This document shows positions 1-5,189 of a stretch of 5,189 bases of DNA, piece after piece. This DNA is from Oscillospiraceae bacterium. GTDB lineage: Bacteria > Bacillota > Clostridia > Oscillospirales > Ruminococcaceae. A program made the position numbers and the translations under genes. How positions within the stretch are numbered: the stretch's first letter is position 1; each line of letters opens with the position of its first letter. The notes beneath the pieces were generated by a model. The model saw nothing but the letters and a program-made list of their open reading frames with translations. It had not been told where the DNA came from and ran no database searches. The stretch lies in the NCBI GenBank assembly GCA_016302655.1, contig JAEDNF010000124.1, positions 1 through 5,189 of the forward strand, given 5' to 3'.

Positions 1-1
1 A

Positions 2-265
2 TTACTGTGCTTTCTTCTTTTTCTTTGCCTGCTTTGTAGCCATAAATGCGTCGAGCTTTTTCTGCGTTTCGGTCATATGGTTACGCACGGCGGTAATTTC
101 GCCCGTGTACTTGTTGAACCATTCAACATCCGCTTCTTTCGGCTCTTCCTGAAGAAGTATCGCCTGAACCAGCGCAGACTGCGAACGGGAACGCTTCCTT
201 TCTATCTCTTGTATCGTAGCACGGCATTTTTTGATTTCTTTGAGGTACTTTCTTTTCTCAAACAT
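2..265 (-). CDS. small charged coiled-coil-like cytoplasmic protein, unknown function
   Basis: This complete 87-residue protein is not recognised. It is strongly charged and mostly helical, with a basic N-terminal helix (residues 3-27), a less charged middle containing EVDW-like acidic/aromatic residues (around 45-53) and a Lys-rich end (KQAKKKKKAQ). No signal peptide or membrane segment is present, so it is probably cytoplasmic. AGGAG sits 8 bases before its ATG, and the gap to the previous stop is 22 bases, so it most likely belongs to the same transcript. Its TAA lies at the window edge, so whether the operon continues is unknown. The composition resembles the charged helix of the large coiled-coil protein, but no shared domain can be claimed. 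Confidence 0.75.
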   Translation of the reverse strand: MFEKRKYLKEIKKCRATIQEIERKRSRSQSALVQAILLQEEPKEADVEWFNKYTGEITAVRNHMTETQKKLDAFMATKQAKKKKKAQ

Positions 266-287
266 AATCCATTCTCCTGTATTAAAA

Positions 288-740
288 TCAGTTGCCCAGT
301 TTATTTATCGAATCAACGATTTCCTTTGCCTCGTCATAGCCCTTATCCAGATGGTCGGCAATATCGTGAAGTGCCTTTGAGCTGTCAGCAAGTTTTTCAC
401 GCATCTGACTCGGATATTTTACAAAGCAATAATGAAGCTCGTTTATTATCTTCTGCTTTTCGGTGTAGTCGTCTATCAGAAATATTATCGATCTTGCCGC
501 ACCGAGATCGGACAGCACCATATTGTAGTGCAGGTCGTAGTCGGTCTGCTTTTCGTTATACTTGTCTATTTCTTCTGCCGCAAGAAGAATGTTCTCTTCA
601 TACCGGTCAATATATTCAAGACGGTTCATACGGCATTGGTCAAAGTAAAGCCCTGCAAAGACGAAAACGGCAACAACTGCGGCAAGCGCAATAAAGATAG
701 CTGTAACCATCTTTGCTTTCATTATTTTTTCCTGATTCAT
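288..740 (-). CDS. small membrane-anchored or exported helical protein, unknown function
   Basis: This 150-residue protein is not recognised. It has a basic N-terminus (MNQEKIMKAK), a hydrophobic helix at about 11-33 and then a charged, helix-rich domain of about 115 residues that should lie outside the cytoplasm. The hydrophobic segment ends in VFAG (27-30), which satisfies the small-residue rule for signal peptidase cleavage after Ala29. The protein could thus be a substrate of the peptidase encoded 17 bases upstream, or it could stay as a signal-anchored protein. Two cysteines (36 and 105) are present; C36 would be near the mature N-terminus. No lipobox is seen. The start has an AGGAGG site, and the stop is TGA at 290-288. 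Confidence 0.8.
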   Translation of the reverse strand: MNQEKIMKAKMVTAIFIALAAVVAVFVFAGLYFDQCRMNRLEYIDRYEENILLAAEEIDKYNEKQTDYDLHYNMVLSDLGAARSIIFLIDDYTEKQKIINELHYCFVKYPSQMREKLADSSKALHDIADHLDKGYDEAKEIVDSINKLGN

Positions 741-751
741 ACCTGTGACCG

Positions 752-757
752 CCTCCT
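752..757 (-). promoter_or_regulatory. perfect AGGAGG ribosome binding site
   Basis: AGGAGG directly follows the TAA of the signal peptidase gene and lies 11 bases before the ATG at 740. The spacing is slightly long, but no other in-frame start lies closer, so it supports this start and suggests strong translation of the small membrane protein. Confidence 0.7.
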
Positions 758-1444
758 TTATTCGTCTGAGCCGTCATCGCTTTTATCCTTTATTTCGGGG
801 ACATAGCCCTGCTCTTTCAGCTTTTCTTTTTCTTTATCTATTGCCTCACGGATAAGCCTCTGCTTTTCTTCCTCTTTTCTAAGTTCCTTTTCTTCTTTTG
901 AAGAAGAAACTACCTTTGCGATAGTCCGCACCTCGTATATTGCCGCAACGCTCATAAGTACGATTATCACAAGCAAAACAAGCTTATTTACGGATGAAAA
1001 CGAGCTTATTAGTCGTAATAATCTCGACTTGCCCTCATATCTGCCTATTATCATATCGGCAGATACCTCCGTATCGTCTTCGGTCTTGTTTGCGTCGCCC
1101 TTAGTGACAAAACTGCCGTCGGGCAATATGCGTACTATCCTGTGAGTATTGGGCATACCGTATATTTTGCTGTCCTTTGAATAAAAGCAGATTATGTCGC
1201 CCGCTTTAAGCTTTGCCGTATCGGTTTTTCTGACGATGATATAATCGCCCTCGCTTATAGACGGCTCCATACTGCCGCTGACGACTTTAAGCACGCTTGT
1301 GCCGAAAACTTCAGCTACCCTGCCGCTTGCAGAGCAGATCATTATATACACCGTAAGCGAAATTATTACGGCAAGCACCGCAGCTAATGTAATCAGCATG
1401 ATTCTTTTTACCGTTTTCAAAACCCTGCTTTTGTTCTCAGCCAT
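758..1444 (-). CDS. SipW-type (ER-type) signal peptidase I
   Basis: This 228-residue membrane serine protease should remove signal peptides from exported proteins on the outer face of the membrane. Residues 13-37 form the first transmembrane helix. Box B is SGSMEPSI with catalytic Ser58. The motif THRIV places His101 where ordinary bacterial enzymes have the catalytic Lys, the hallmark of the archaeal/ER/SipW type. GDIICF (82-87) and TKGDANKTEDD (from 114) are further conserved boxes. Residues 154-171 form a second transmembrane helix. The last 50 or so residues are a cytoplasmic, Lys/Glu-rich coiled-coil-like tail, which is longer than the minimal enzyme needs. The ATG has AAGAAAGG about 9 bases upstream, overlapping the stop of the previous gene. 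In Bacillus, SipW matures the matrix proteins TasA and TapA, so dedicated substrates encoded nearby are likely; none is certain in this window. Confidence 0.9.
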   Translation of the reverse strand: MAENKSRVLKTVKRIMLITLAAVLAVIISLTVYIMICSASGRVAEVFGTSVLKVVSGSMEPSISEGDYIIVRKTDTAKLKAGDIICFYSKDSKIYGMPNTHRIVRILPDGSFVTKGDANKTEDDTEVSADMIIGRYEGKSRLLRLISSFSSVNKLVLLVIIVLMSVAAIYEVRTIAKVVSSSKEEKELRKEEEKQRLIREAIDKEKEKLKEQGYVPEIKDKSDDGSDE

Positions 1445-1459
1445 TGGCGGTTGCCTTTC

Positions 1460-3472
1460 TTAATCGTCTTTTCTTATCTTTCTTATCAGCTTTGTGAAGA
1501 TGCTTACATGGTACTTTCTGAAAATCGCACGCATCTTCTTGTCATAAGCTCTCTGCTCTCTGCCTGTCCGCTTTGGCGGCATCTGTGCAGGCATAACATA
1601 TACCTTTTTGCGCTTTTTGCCGAATTTACGCTTGAAGAAGTTTTTGATTCTCTGACGGCGTGTAGGACAATACTTTGAGTAAAGTACCTGCATCTGCTGT
1701 GCTTCTTCCTTATCACGCTGAGCCTGCTTCTTAGCTTCTGCCTCTTTTGCAATTCGCTCAATGAGCATGGGATTGTCGGAGTCGCCCTCTCTTATTACCT
1801 TGCCGTCCTTTCTGATAAGAGAAATAATACGGCATATCTTACGCCTGATAACATGGAAAGGCGTTTTTGAATACTCGGCATATATCTCGTCAAAGCTCTT
1901 GCTTTCAAGCTCTGTACGCATTTCTTTGAGCTTTGCGGCACGCTCGGCTTCTCTTTGTTCACGCTCACGCTGCTTCTTTTCTTCTTCTGCCTTCTTGGCG
2001 GCTTTTTCGGCTTCGAGCTTTTCCATCTCGTCGCCTATCATTCTGCCAAGCTCCGCCTTTTCGGCTTCCTGTCTTTCTCTTTCCTCCTGCTCGGCTTTTT
2101 CTCTTTCTATGCGCTCTTTTTCAAGGCGCTCGGCTTCTTCTTTTGCACGGCGCTCTTGTTCAAGGCGTTCCTTTTCAAGACGCTCTTTTTCGAGTCTTTC
2201 TTTTTCAAGGCGCTCTGCCTCTTCTTCGGCACGAAGCCGCTCTTCCTCAAGCCGTCTTTGCTCTTCTATGCGGCGCTGTATCTCTTCCTGTCTTCTTTGC
2301 TCACGCTCTTCTGCTTCGAGCCGTTTCTGCTCTTCGAGCTTGAAGTGGCAGGTCTCTATTTCAATTATCTTATCTATCTGGGACAGTATCTCGTCGCTGT
2401 CGGAGGGCAGTTTTTCCGTATCCTGTTTCTCTGTATCCTGCGGCTTTTCTTCTATGCCGAATGAAAGGTTATAGCCTTCGGTATCGGTTCTTTCAAGCTT
2501 ACGCACAATTCTCGGAGAGGCGGCTCTGCTCTGTTTTGTTTTTAGTACCTCAGCAGGTTTGTCGTTTTCCTGCGTGAAAGTCCTGAACAGCAGGAAGTTC
2601 ATAGAGATAAGGCTGTAAAGGTTCTCGATATAGGTCTGATCGGGCTTCTGCGCCGTATCGGATACATCTATCTCATAACCTACCTTGTCATAGCTCTCGA
2701 TAAACTGCCACAGCACAAGGCAAGCCTTAAGGTCTACATTCTTCATAATTGCGTTTGTACGCATAACAGGCGGGCGGATATAGTTCGCTCCCATCTGCTG
2801 ACAGAACTGCGACGCCTTGTAGCTTTCTACTATCTCACGGATCTTCTCGACTCTTTCCCACATTGTAGAGCCGTTTTCGTTGGTCGTTTCAAGAGAATCG
2901 ACAGTTTCTATCTTAAGGCTCATTTTCATACGGCTGCCGCTTCCCGAGTCCATTGCGGTATTGTACTCCATAGCGAAAACCTCTTCGTTTGCAGAGGCTT
3001 CCTTAAGCTTAGAGTATCTGCTGTTTACAAATATGTAAAGGCGGTCGATAAGGGTGTTTACAAACTTGTTTTCGTATGTAAGAAGGCTTTCTTCCTTATG
3101 AACATTCAGCACCTTTGAGGGAGTTATCTTTCCTGTTGTCGGATCGATGCTTTGTATAAGGTCGGTATGCTGTGCAAGATGCTTTACCGAGTCTACCGTG
3201 ATTTTTTTGGACAGAGCTATCGGCACTACCTCTTCTACATTGACAATGGTTTTTCGGGGATTTCTTATAACATTGTCGATATATACAAGTCCCGTTTCGA
3301 TAGCTTCGACCCAGCTTTGCTCGATAGCTTTGGTCATCAGCTTATGATTGAGAGCTATACTGCTTCGGCTGTGAGAAAGCATAGAGCGAAAGCTGTCATA
3401 CAGCTCGTCTTCGCCGAGCTGTTCCAGCAAATCTTTGAAATTGTTATACCATTCGCTGTAGTATTCGCTCAC
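1460..3472 (-). CDS. DUF2357-like protein with long charged helix, probable ATPase partner
   Basis: This 670-residue protein is of unknown function. Residues 1-300 are largely helical and include YENKFVNTLIDRLYIF (from 133) and the segment NVDLKACLVLWQFIESY (245-261). These resemble DUF2357, the helical domain that accompanies PD-(D/E)xK nucleases and McrB-like ATPases; this match is from memory of the family, without a profile search. Residues 302-377 are a polar, probably disordered linker. About 378-524 is an uninterrupted Glu/Lys/Arg/Gln-rich helix with LEKER repeats, suited to a coiled coil or single alpha-helix. The rest is helical and very basic (around 605-623 and the extreme C-terminus), so it could bind nucleic acid or acidic lipid. 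No transmembrane helix, signal peptide or nuclease motif is seen. A GTG start at 3472 was chosen because GGTGGG precedes it; the GTG at 3490 would add six residues. The ATPase gene lies 67 bases upstream and the signal peptidase 15 bases downstream. Confidence 0.75.
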   Translation of the reverse strand: MSEYYSEWYNNFKDLLEQLGEDELYDSFRSMLSHSRSSIALNHKLMTKAIEQSWVEAIETGLVYIDNVIRNPRKTIVNVEEVVPIALSKKITVDSVKHLAQHTDLIQSIDPTTGKITPSKVLNVHKEESLLTYENKFVNTLIDRLYIFVNSRYSKLKEASANEEVFAMEYNTAMDSGSGSRMKMSLKIETVDSLETTNENGSTMWERVEKIREIVESYKASQFCQQMGANYIRPPVMRTNAIMKNVDLKACLVLWQFIESYDKVGYEIDVSDTAQKPDQTYIENLYSLISMNFLLFRTFTQENDKPAEVLKTKQSRAASPRIVRKLERTDTEGYNLSFGIEEKPQDTEKQDTEKLPSDSDEILSQIDKIIEIETCHFKLEEQKRLEAEEREQRRQEEIQRRIEEQRRLEEERLRAEEEAERLEKERLEKERLEKERLEQERRAKEEAERLEKERIEREKAEQEERERQEAEKAELGRMIGDEMEKLEAEKAAKKAEEEKKQREREQREAERAAKLKEMRTELESKSFDEIYAEYSKTPFHVIRRKICRIISLIRKDGKVIREGDSDNPMLIERIAKEAEAKKQAQRDKEEAQQMQVLYSKYCPTRRQRIKNFFKRKFGKKRKKVYVMPAQMPPKRTGREQRAYDKKMRAIFRKYHVSIFTKLIRKIRKDD
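2150..2212 (-). repeat. four tandem 15-bp units encoding RLEKE repeats
   Basis: Inside the coiled-coil gene, four consecutive 15-base units encode RLEKE, RLEKE, RLEKE and RLEQE, followed by R. The units differ at synonymous positions: the leading arginine is CGC, AGA, CGT and CGC, and Glu and Lys codons also vary. The repeat is therefore kept at protein level rather than being a fresh DNA duplication. A related RLEKERIERE copy follows a few residues later. Confidence 0.8.
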
Positions 3473-3478
3473 TTTCTT

Positions 3479-3484
3479 CCCACC
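3479..3484 (-). promoter_or_regulatory. ribosome binding site deciding the start of the coiled-coil gene
   Basis: The minus strand reads GGTGGG AAGAAA GTG. This GG.GG-type site is well placed for the GTG at 3472-3470 and useless for the GTG at 3490-3488, which lies upstream of it and has only hairpin sequence before it. It is not a perfect AGGAGG, so the assignment is moderate. Confidence 0.45.
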
Positions 3485-3490
3485 CGTCAC

Positions 3491-3505
3491 TGCACAAAAA
3501 GTGCA
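3491..3505 (-). other. perfect 5-bp hairpin with T5 loop
   Basis: TGCACTTTTTGTGCA is a perfect inverted repeat with a five-T loop, directly abutting the upstream candidate GTG start at 3490 and lying 6 bases before the GGTGGG site at 3484-3479. If it forms in RNA, it may influence ribosome access to the coiled-coil gene. It lies 5 bases downstream of the larger nested hairpin. Confidence 0.45.
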
Positions 3506-3510
3506 TTATT

Positions 3511-3539
3511 CGGCAATTCCGCTTTATGCGGCTATGCCG
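3511..3539 (-). other. nested intergenic hairpin after the ATPase stop codon
   Basis: Immediately after the ATPase gene's TAA, the transcript can fold with an outer stem CGGCA/TGCCG, a 3x3 internal loop and an inner stem CCGC/GCGG closed by ATAAA. The 5' part can alternatively fold alone as CGGC-ATA-GCCG, so two structures compete. No run of T follows it directly, so it does not look like an intrinsic terminator. It could be an mRNA processing or stability element separating the ATPase from the genes below it. Confidence 0.5.
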
Positions 3540-5135
3540 TTAAAACAGCTTCTGAAGCCGTTCGAGATATGCAATAGACTCCTTCATGGAGTTTCTGCCG
3601 AATGATCTTTGCAGATATACGCAAAGATCCTTTAATTCATCTCTCAGCATTGCAAGGTTAAGAGATTCAAACTTTCTGAAAATCTTTGTTGCAAGAACAT
3701 AGTCCACGCCGTCAAGCTCTTCGCCGCCGCAGGCAACATACACAGGAACAAACAGGTTCATCTGCTTTAAGATACGGTTACCGAAAGCGACTCTCAGCTT
3801 CTCTATTACCCAAAGGTCAAGCTGCTGTATCTTTTTCAGCGTGTCCTGGCTTATCGGGTACATTTTAAACGCTTCGTTGAACAGCTCGTTCAGATGGCTG
3901 AAGCTTAAGTTCATCGGAGGCGTGTCGGGAGCGTCAAAGGCTATTCCCTTTGCGTCAAGGTTTATCGGCTGAGCACGGTCGTATACCTTATCGGAAATTG
4001 CAAATGTAGAGTCATCGTTGTTCGCTGTACCGATATACCATATATTCTGCGGTATCTTAAGCATACCCTTGTCAAGATTTTCGGGGTCGGTGCTCCATAC
4101 ATTAGGCACAAGGTCGAGCTTCCATTCGTCCGCATTGGGCATTTCGAGTATTGACAGCATTTCCGCAAAATAATACTCAACTCGTGCTATATTCATTTCG
4201 TCAAGAAGTATGAAGTTTACATCATCGTTGTATGACGATGAATAAATTCTCTTCAGCACTTCCGTTTCGTTAAAGTTCTTTGTAAATTCGTTGAAGTAGC
4301 CGAAAAGCTCGGTACGGTCACGCCATGACGGCTGAACCGACGCTATAGTGGTATCTCTCTGCAGAAATTTACCGAAGGAGTAAGGCAGTGAGGTTTTACC
4401 TGTACCGGAGATACCCTGCAGGATAATAAGCTTTGTTGAAGCCATACCCGCAATAAAGAGCCTTATCGTCTTTATGTCGTAGAAAAGGTGCATACGGGAG
4501 CAGGCGAAGTTTCTGTACGCCTCGCATATTCCCGACAGCGTGATATCGTTGTTGTATTCGGGAGCAATATAGTTCTTGTAGAAGTTATCAACCTCAATGA
4601 GCTTGGAGAATCTGATATCATTTGTATGAACGATACCGTCGTTTGAAGCCACGAGTTCGCCTTCACCGCCTGCCTGCTCAGGCAATGCGGCAGTACCTGT
4701 GCCAGTCTGCTGATATGCGAATGAACCGGGCATAGCGGCGGCTTCTCCGGGAACAACGCCTATCTGAGCCACCTTCATCGCCATAATTTCGTCTTTTTCT
4801 TTTGTAAGGCGGAGTACCTGTCTTTGCAGAGTTCCAAGCTCCTCGATGATATCCTCATCGCTTACTATCGAATGTCTGAAGCGGATGTATTTTCTTATCA
4901 GCAGTATAATAAGGAATATTGCAAGAATAAAAATCGCCGCAACGATAATAACGGACAGTATGGCAAGTATCCAGTCAAAAACGCCGAAATCAACGGAGTA
5001 ATCGCCGAATATTTTTATGTATTCACCTATGTTGAATATCTGTATCAATCCGTCCCAAAGTCCTCTGAATATCGATTCAAAGCCTTTCAGTATTTCGGAT
5101 ATGAAAACAAAAAACCATTTCAAAAAGCCATTCAT
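3540..5135 (-). CDS. membrane-anchored McrB-like AAA+ ATPase
   Basis: This 531-residue protein is probably an ATP-driven motor tethered to the cytoplasmic membrane. Residues 1-45 form a hydrophobic/aromatic amphipathic stretch. Residues 53-80 are a strong transmembrane helix followed by a basic RKYIRFRH stop, so the remainder should be cytoplasmic. Residues about 90-120 look coiled-coil, and 125-165 are a Gly/Ala/Pro-rich linker. The AAA+ core has Walker A GISGTGKT (241-248), a WRDRTELFGYFN segment (271-282), Walker B ILLDEMNIARVE (309-320) and the sensor-1 region GTANNDDST (369-377) followed by DKVYDRA with candidate Arg finger R387. The DEMNIARVE string is typical of the McrB/AAA_5 group, but McrB's MNxxDRS signature is not kept. 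The C-terminal 100 residues look like the helical lid. Upstream end: the ATG has a GGGGAG site, though the frame is open to the window edge. The next gene encodes its likely partner. Substrate and nucleotide preference are unknown. Confidence 0.85.
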   Translation of the reverse strand: MNGFLKWFFVFISEILKGFESIFRGLWDGLIQIFNIGEYIKIFGDYSVDFGVFDWILAILSVIIVAAIFILAIFLIILLIRKYIRFRHSIVSDEDIIEELGTLQRQVLRLTKEKDEIMAMKVAQIGVVPGEAAAMPGSFAYQQTGTGTAALPEQAGGEGELVASNDGIVHTNDIRFSKLIEVDNFYKNYIAPEYNNDITLSGICEAYRNFACSRMHLFYDIKTIRLFIAGMASTKLIILQGISGTGKTSLPYSFGKFLQRDTTIASVQPSWRDRTELFGYFNEFTKNFNETEVLKRIYSSSYNDDVNFILLDEMNIARVEYYFAEMLSILEMPNADEWKLDLVPNVWSTDPENLDKGMLKIPQNIWYIGTANNDDSTFAISDKVYDRAQPINLDAKGIAFDAPDTPPMNLSFSHLNELFNEAFKMYPISQDTLKKIQQLDLWVIEKLRVAFGNRILKQMNLFVPVYVACGGEELDGVDYVLATKIFRKFESLNLAMLRDELKDLCVYLQRSFGRNSMKESIAYLERLQKLF

Positions 5136-5142
5136 GCCGTTA

Positions 5143-5189
5143 TTACTCCCCGTGTTTATGACGAATATAAGATAATAGCTTATTCGTCT
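5143..5189 (-). CDS. possible 3' end of an upstream gene (partial)
   Basis: One minus-strand frame is open from the window edge and ends at a TAA at 5145-5143, giving the short tail TNKLLSYIRHKHGE. The stop directly follows the GGGGAG ribosome binding site of the ATPase gene, leaving 7 bases to that gene's ATG, which is typical operon spacing. Only 14 codons are visible, another frame ends in DE and a stop at 5182-5180, and a third frame is open into the ATPase gene. The assignment is therefore weak and no product can be named. Confidence 0.25.
   Translation of the reverse strand, partial: TNKLLSYIRHKHGE
5146..5151 (-). promoter_or_regulatory. ribosome binding site of the AAA+ ATPase gene
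   Basis: The minus strand reads GGGGAG, followed by 10 bases and then ATG. It supports the ATG at 5135 as the start. This matters because the same frame stays open upstream to the window edge without another ATG, GTG or TTG in the visible part. Confidence 0.55.

Noticed and set aside
77..694. Plus-strand open frame of about 205 codons
   Set aside because: It overlaps two minus-strand genes that have good ribosome binding sites and operon spacing, and its translation resembles no protein.
1761..2474. Long plus-strand open frames opposite the coiled-coil gene (Ser/Arg-rich or Phe/Leu-rich translations)
   Set aside because: They are antisense shadows of the biased Glu/Lys/Arg codons of the charged helix. 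They are low complexity and lack ribosome binding sites.
1460..3472. McrC-type PD-(D/E)xK nuclease in the large protein
   Set aside because: No convincing D...ExK arrangement was found by eye. The region after the DUF2357-like part is linker, charged helix and basic tail. A remote fold cannot be excluded without a profile search.
3491..3539. Intrinsic terminator between the ATPase and coiled-coil genes
   Set aside because: The GC-rich stem is not followed by a T-run; the only T5 sits in the loop of the next hairpin. The genes are otherwise closely spaced and same-strand.
4675..4690. LPEQAGG in the ATPase linker as a sortase-like sorting signal
   Set aside because: It lacks the LPxTG threonine, is internal, lies on the predicted cytoplasmic side and is simply part of a flexible Gly/Ala/Pro linker.
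5172..5177. TATTAT as a -10 promoter element upstream of the ATPase gene
   Set aside because: It matches 5 of 6 consensus positions, but the -35 region would fall outside the window and the area may be coding, so it cannot be supported.

Overview
The window is a tightly packed block of five genes, all on the minus strand and read from high to low coordinates, with every gap under about 70 bases. Moderate base composition, AGGAGG-type ribosome binding sites, an ER-type (SipW-like) signal peptidase and general protein character point to a Gram-positive Clostridia member, most likely an Oscillospiraceae/Ruminococcus-like gut bacterium. The genus is a guess from style, not from a marker gene.

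Layout in transcription order: (1) 5135-3540, a membrane-anchored AAA+ ATPase of the McrB/AAA_5 type, with an N-terminal amphipathic and transmembrane segment, a short coiled coil, a flexible linker and a complete P-loop domain; (2) 3472 (or 3490)-1460, a large helical protein whose N-terminal part resembles DUF2357, the domain usually found with McrC-like nucleases, but which here leads into a long Glu/Lys/Arg-rich helix and a very basic C-terminus with no visible nuclease motif; (3) 1444-758, a SipW-type signal peptidase I with a charged cytoplasmic tail; (4) 740-288, a small single-pass or secreted helical protein; (5) 265-2, a small, highly charged cytoplasmic protein. The last 54 bases (5136-5189) may hold the end of another gene. 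The only sizeable intergenic gap (3473-3539) carries two consecutive hairpins.

Interpretation (inference): genes 1 and 2 look like an ATPase plus partner pair related in architecture to McrB/DUF2357 modules, but moved to the membrane and without the nuclease. The signal peptidase and the small membrane/exported protein place the operon's activity at the cell envelope. A membrane-tethered AAA+ machine coupled to export or assembly of an envelope protein is one reading; a divergent membrane-associated defence system is the other. The sequence alone cannot decide between them. No RNA genes, mobile elements, CRISPR arrays or convincing terminators were seen.
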